NCBI GenBank assembly: GCA_902478935.1
Contig: CABSMV010000095.1
Coordinates: 1-7,234 of the forward strand
Direction of reading: 5' to 3'
DNA length: 7,234 bases
From: an uncultured Collinsella sp.
Lineage (GTDB): Bacteria; Actinomycetota; Coriobacteriia; Coriobacteriales; Coriobacteriaceae
Made by a program: the position numbers and the translations under genes. Below the pieces are notes generated by a model, which had not been told where the DNA came from, did not search any database, and saw only the letters and a list, made by a program, of their open reading frames with translations. Positions 4,282 to 7,234 of the stretch are shown piece by piece. Each line of letters starts with the position of its first letter. The stretch's first letter is position 1.

Positions 4282-5778
4282 TTAGTAGCTGTCGTACGAA
4301 TAGTCGTCTGAATAGGGCGTAGTCTGCCCGTCGATGGCGGCATCGGTGCCGTCCGTGGACTGGGCATCGGTTCCGTCGGTTCCGTCGGTACTTTCGGTGC
4401 CATCGGTGCCGTCAGTGCTCTCGCCGTCCTTGGACTCGGCCGTCTCCTTCTTGGGAACAGTGATCGTCACACGTGCCACGCCCGACGTCTTAGTGTCGTA
4501 GCGGACCTTTTCGCCGTTCTTGGTAACGGTGACATCGGAAGGCTTGGACGTGGTGATCTCGATCGAGGACTCAGGCGTGTATTCCTGCTCAAAGGGGCCG
4601 GTCGCCTGGGCGCCATAGACCGACTTGCCATCAACCTTGACCTCAATCCAAGCAGTCTTGCCCTTGGCAACGGAGATCTTGACCTTTGTGACCTCGTTCT
4701 CCTCCTTCTTGGCCGTCGTCTTGGCGGCGTCCGACTCGTCCGTCGTCTCATCGGTATCTTCATCGACGGATTCAGTCTTCTTGGAAGACTTCTTAGTCGT
4801 TGTCTTGGTGGCAACGGGCGTCTCGGGCGTCGACTCGGGCGCCGAGGAGCCGCAGCCACGCAGGAGCACCACAATGAGCACGATCAGAAGCAGCGCCACG
4901 GCGCCGATACCGGCGTAAACGATACGAGGATCGAGACCGTTGTTCTGGGGAGCGCACCCACCGCCGCGTCCACGATTGGAACCACCGCGACCGGTGCCTT
5001 GGGGCATACGACCGCGGTTATTGTCGGAACGTCCGCGATAACTACCCTGGCGCTGCATATTGCGCTGGCCTGAGCGGGGGGCGAGCTCGCCGCGACCCTG
5101 GTAGTTGCGCTGGCCCGAACGAGGCGCTGAGGAGCGCTGGCTATAAGGCTGTGACTGAGATCGAAGGCGAGGCGTCACCTGCGTAGTATCGGCGTCTGCA
5201 TAGCCGCCGCGCGGACGGCCGGAAGAAACGCCACGGTACCCGCGATCGGAATAACCACCATCGCCGTAGCCGGCACGAGGGTCTCGTGCGACACCGCGGG
5301 CAGCGGGGAGTGCGCGCTCCTCGGGCGCCGGCGTGCTGCGAAAACGATCGCGCTGGGAACGAATCTCCTCGCTCGAGCCCGTCTCGGTAACATAACCAGC
5401 CTGTTGAGGGCGCTGGCCGTAACGCGTCGAACGCCCGCCCTGAACCATCAGGAAACGGCCGTTGTCGACCGAGGATCGCGAATTGACGTAGCCGGCGGCG
5501 TCCTGAAAACGACCGCCCTGCTGCGACGTCTCGCGCTCATATGCCATCAGATCGTCAAAATAAGCGTTGACGACCTCCCGCGGATTGAGGCCCAAAAAGC
5601 GCGCATAACTCGAAATCATGCCCTGCGCATAGCCGCGCGGAGGCATCGATGCAAAATTGCCATTCTCGAAAAACTCGATGATCTGCGGCCTGATTTTGAT
5701 GGTGTTGGCGACCTGCTGAATGGAAAGGCCCATTCGGCGACGCTGCTCGAGCAGCATGTCACCAAAGCGTGCAGCCAT
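4282..5778 (-). CDS. rodZ: RodZ-like protein: HTH, Arg/Gly-rich linker, one membrane helix, DUF4115-like domain
   Basis: RodZ proteins link the MreB cytoskeleton to the cell-wall elongation machinery. Domain order in the 498 residues fits the family: an N-terminal HTH_25-type helix-turn-helix at about 3-70 (FGDMLLEQRRRMGLSIQQVA, then YAQGMISSYARFLGL), a long cytoplasmic linker, one strongly hydrophobic segment at about 285-307 (VYAGIGAVALLLIVLIVVLL), and an extracytoplasmic beta-rich domain at about 364-441 with AWIEVKVDGKSVYGA, as in the RodZ C-terminal domain. Unusual parts are the Arg/Gly/Gln/Ser-rich linker (about 160-275), the Thr/Lys then Asp/Glu stretch after the membrane (about 312-362), and a Ser-Thr-Asp-Gly repeat tail ending in YSDDYSYDSY. 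The ATG at 5778 overlaps the ftsK TGA by one base (TGATG), with GGAGGA five bases upstream. The HTH and membrane topology are clear; a role with MreB is inferred from the family. Confidence 0.88.
   Translation of the reverse strand: MAARFGDMLLEQRRRMGLSIQQVANTIKIRPQIIEFFENGNFASMPPRGYAQGMISSYARFLGLNPREVVNAYFDDLMAYERETSQQGGRFQDAAGYVNSRSSVDNGRFLMVQGGRSTRYGQRPQQAGYVTETGSSEEIRSQRDRFRSTPAPEERALPAARGVARDPRAGYGDGGYSDRGYRGVSSGRPRGGYADADTTQVTPRLRSQSQPYSQRSSAPRSGQRNYQGRGELAPRSGQRNMQRQGSYRGRSDNNRGRMPQGTGRGGSNRGRGGGCAPQNNGLDPRIVYAGIGAVALLLIVLIVVLLRGCGSSAPESTPETPVATKTTTKKSSKKTESVDEDTDETTDESDAAKTTAKKEENEVTKVKISVAKGKTAWIEVKVDGKSVYGAQATGPFEQEYTPESSIEITTSKPSDVTVTKNGEKVRYDTKTSGVARVTITVPKKETAESKDGESTDGTDGTESTDGTDGTDAQSTDGTDAAIDGQTTPYSDDYSYDSY
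4342..4419 (-). repeat. Ser-Thr-Asp-Gly-Thr repeat tail in rodZ
   Basis: Residues 454-479 of the RodZ-like protein consist of units of the type STDGTDG(T), for example STDGTDGTESTDGTDGT, followed by a spaced STDGTD copy. In DNA this is a run of imperfect short repeats built on GGTGCCGTC or GGTTCCGTC. It lies outside the membrane after the folded domain and is probably disordered. Such tracts tend to vary in copy number between strains. Confidence 0.8.
4957..5130 (-). repeat. RGG-like low-complexity region encoded in rodZ linker
   Basis: Residues 217-274 are very rich in Arg, Gly, Gln, Ser and Asn, with clusters such as YRGRSDNNRGRMPQGTGRGG and NRGRGGG, just before the membrane helix. Within this stretch Asp and Glu are almost absent, so the juxtamembrane part is strongly positive. 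This composition resembles RGG segments of nucleic-acid-binding proteins; binding of membrane phospholipid or nucleic acid is conjecture. Confidence 0.75.
5038..5127 (-). repeat. Two-copy 45-bp tandem duplication in rodZ
   Basis: Residues 218-232 and 233-247 both begin APRSGQRN. In DNA, TTGCGCTGGCC recurs at 5060-5070 and 5105-5115, exactly 45 bp apart and in frame, and the bases that follow stay similar in each copy. The second halves have diverged (YQGRGEL against MQRQGSY). It looks like a past in-frame tandem duplication that lengthened the linker. Confidence 0.7.
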
Positions 5779-7234
5779 CAGAATCCTCCAAACTCACGAT
5801 CTTCACGTGCCATCTCGGCGTCGACGGATTCCAGCGCGGCAAGGCCTTCTTCATCCAGCAGGACCTCGCGCGGCTTGGAACCGTCGGGCGGACCGACGAC
5901 ACCCTTTTCTTCCAGCATGTCCATAATACGCCCGGCGCGCGCATAGCCAACCTTCAGACGGCGCTGCAGGCCAGATGTGGAGCCCAGCTGCGATTCCACC
6001 ACAATACGAGCGGCTTCCCAGATAAGCGGATCGTCGTCCTGAGGCTCGGCAACGCCGGTGCGCACGATGCCGCCGCCACCTGCCATGGACATGGAGGCAG
6101 GTGCCACAGCCGACAGGATCTCCTCATGGTAGTCGGGCTCGCTTTGCGACTTAACGAACTCGACAATCTCGTTGATCTCGTCATCCGAAACAAAGCAGCC
6201 CTGGATACGACGGGGCTTGCCCCAGTCGACCTTTGAGAACAGCATGTCACCCAAGCCGGTGAGCTTTTCGGCACCCATCTGGTCGATGATGACGCGGGAG
6301 TCGATGCCCGTTGCGACGTTGAAGGCGATACGGTTGGTAATGTTTGCCTTGATGAGACCCGTCACCACGTTAGAGCTCGGACGCTGGGTCGCCACGATAA
6401 GGTGGATACCGGCGGCACGGCCCAGCTGGGCGATGCGCACAATCGACGCCTCGACGTCCTTGCCGGCAACCATCATCAGGTCAGAAAGCTCGTCGATGAT
6501 GATGACCAGGTAGGGCATCTTTTGCGGCGGGTTATCGTAATGCTCAAACTCGCCGGCGGCCTGCTTTTCGTTATAGGTCGAGATCTTGCGCACGTTAAGG
6601 CGCTCGAAGACCTTCAGGCGGCGCTCCATCTCGGACACCGCCCACTGCAAGGCACTCGCGGCCTGCTTGGGCTCGGTCACTACGGGCACGTAAAGATGAG
6701 GCAGGCCATTATAGCCTGCGAGCTCGACGCGCTTGGGGTCGACCATGATCAGGCGAACGTCCTCGGGGAGCGCACGCATGAGCAGGGTCGTGATGATGGA
6801 GTTGATCATGACCGACTTACCGGAACCCGTGGTACCGGCGATCAGCAAGTGGGGCATCTTGGCGAGGTCGGCGACGACCGGCGTGCCCTCTGCGTCGCGG
6901 CCGATGGCAAGCTCGAGCGGACCGCCCTTAACATAGGGCAGCACGTCGCCCAGGTTGACGTTTTGACGCTTGCGATTGGGAATCTCAATACCCACGAGTG
7001 AGGTGCCGGGAATCGGCGCAAAGATACGCACGGACTGAGCAGCAAGCGACAGCGCGATGTCATCCTCAAGGCTCGAAATCTTGCTCACGCGCTCGCCCTC
7101 GCCGGGCTGCAGCTTAAAAGTCGTCACCGTGGGGCCGGCAATCCAGCCGACGACGCGAGCGCTACGACCAAACTCAAGCAGCGTGGACTGCAACGACTCG
7201 GCGGTCTGTTCCAGCTCCTTGTCCGAAGACGCGG
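5778..7234 (-). CDS. ftsK: DNA translocase FtsK/SpoIIIE, C-terminal part (5' end outside window)
   Basis: FtsK is a hexameric DNA pump at the division septum that clears and sorts chromosome termini. 484 residues are visible and the frame is open to the right edge; the N-terminal membrane domain and part of the linker lie beyond base 7234. Numbered from the first visible residue, there is an alpha-domain segment (GWIAGPTVTTFKLQPGEGE, PIPGTSLVGIEIPN), Walker A GTTGSGKS at about 133-140, LIMVDPKRVEL and then YLVIIIDELSDLMM as Walker B at about 241-254, VATQRPSSNVVTG and GDMLFS. A Met/Gly linker (SMSMAGGGG) leads to the winged-helix gamma domain at about 400-463 (VVESQLGSTSGLQRRLKVGY, ARAGRIMDMLEEKGVVGP), which reads the polarity sequences. 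The motor and gamma domain look complete and intact. It is the first visible gene of the cluster; its promoter is outside the window. Confidence 0.96.
   Translation of the reverse strand, partial: ASSDKELEQTAESLQSTLLEFGRSARVVGWIAGPTVTTFKLQPGEGERVSKISSLEDDIALSLAAQSVRIFAPIPGTSLVGIEIPNRKRQNVNLGDVLPYVKGGPLELAIGRDAEGTPVVADLAKMPHLLIAGTTGSGKSVMINSIITTLLMRALPEDVRLIMVDPKRVELAGYNGLPHLYVPVVTEPKQAASALQWAVSEMERRLKVFERLNVRKISTYNEKQAAGEFEHYDNPPQKMPYLVIIIDELSDLMMVAGKDVEASIVRIAQLGRAAGIHLIVATQRPSSNVVTGLIKANITNRIAFNVATGIDSRVIIDQMGAEKLTGLGDMLFSKVDWGKPRRIQGCFVSDDEINEIVEFVKSQSEPDYHEEILSAVAPASMSMAGGGGIVRTGVAEPQDDDPLIWEAARIVVESQLGSTSGLQRRLKVGYARAGRIMDMLEEKGVVGPPDGSKPREVLLDEEGLAALESVDAEMAREDREFGGF
5784..5789 (-). promoter_or_regulatory. 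Ribosome binding site of rodZ inside ftsK
   Basis: GGAGGA on the minus strand encodes the last Gly-Gly of FtsK and lies five bases before the rodZ ATG, which overlaps the ftsK stop as TGATG. It supports the ATG at 5778 and indicates translational coupling of the two genes. Confidence 0.8.

Noticed and set aside
4282..5778. HTH protein as an ordinary transcription regulator
   Set aside because: The HTH_25-type N-terminus combined with one central membrane helix, an outer DUF4115-like domain and placement after ftsK fits RodZ rather than a soluble regulator.

Overview
The window is a 7.2 kb piece of a bacterial chromosome. Every recognisable gene lies on the minus strand, so the biological reading order runs from right to left: ftsK (5' part outside the window), rodZ-like, yajQ, rimO, pgsA, cinA (C-terminal domain only), recA (3' end missing). 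High GC, GTG as well as ATG starts, purine-rich Shine-Dalgarno sequences, a Gram-positive/actinobacterial style LexA box (GAAC-N4-GTTC) and the protein character suggest an actinobacterium of the class Coriobacteriia, perhaps Collinsella or a relative. That assignment is inferred from remembered family sequences, not from a search.

Layout. Bases 1-48 are not genomic. They are an untrimmed Illumina Nextera adapter (end of P5, an 8-base i5 index, Read 1 primer site with the Tn5 mosaic end), and recA is cut off where they begin. Bases 49-933 encode RecA residues 1-295. Bases 934-1190 are the only sizeable intergenic region. It holds a well-formed SOS promoter (the LexA box fills the 17-bp spacer between -35 and -10), an unexplained array of six TTTGG(T)(C)-like motifs spaced 10-12 bp apart upstream of that promoter, and a 9-bp-stem hairpin right after cinA. 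Bases 1191-7234 hold six genes packed with 1-bp overlap or gaps of 6-26 bp, which looks like one operon.

How the genes relate. FtsK (chromosome pumping at the septum), RodZ (MreB-linked cell shape) and PgsA (phosphatidylglycerol phosphate synthesis) are envelope and division functions. RimO modifies ribosomal protein S12, YajQ is a small nucleotide/RNA-binding family protein, CinA-C is a nicotinamide-nucleotide amidase domain, and RecA does recombination and SOS signalling. The order ftsK, rodZ-like, pgsA, cinA, recA is a known conserved arrangement in Gram-positive bacteria. The hairpin after cinA and the separate LexA-type promoter suggest that recA can be induced independently of the housekeeping operon.

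I see no new defence, mobile or biosynthetic system here. The points most worth a second look are the helically phased motif array upstream of recA, the long Arg/Gly-rich linker and low-complexity tail of the RodZ-like protein, and the adapter contamination that truncates recA and creates false peptide ends.
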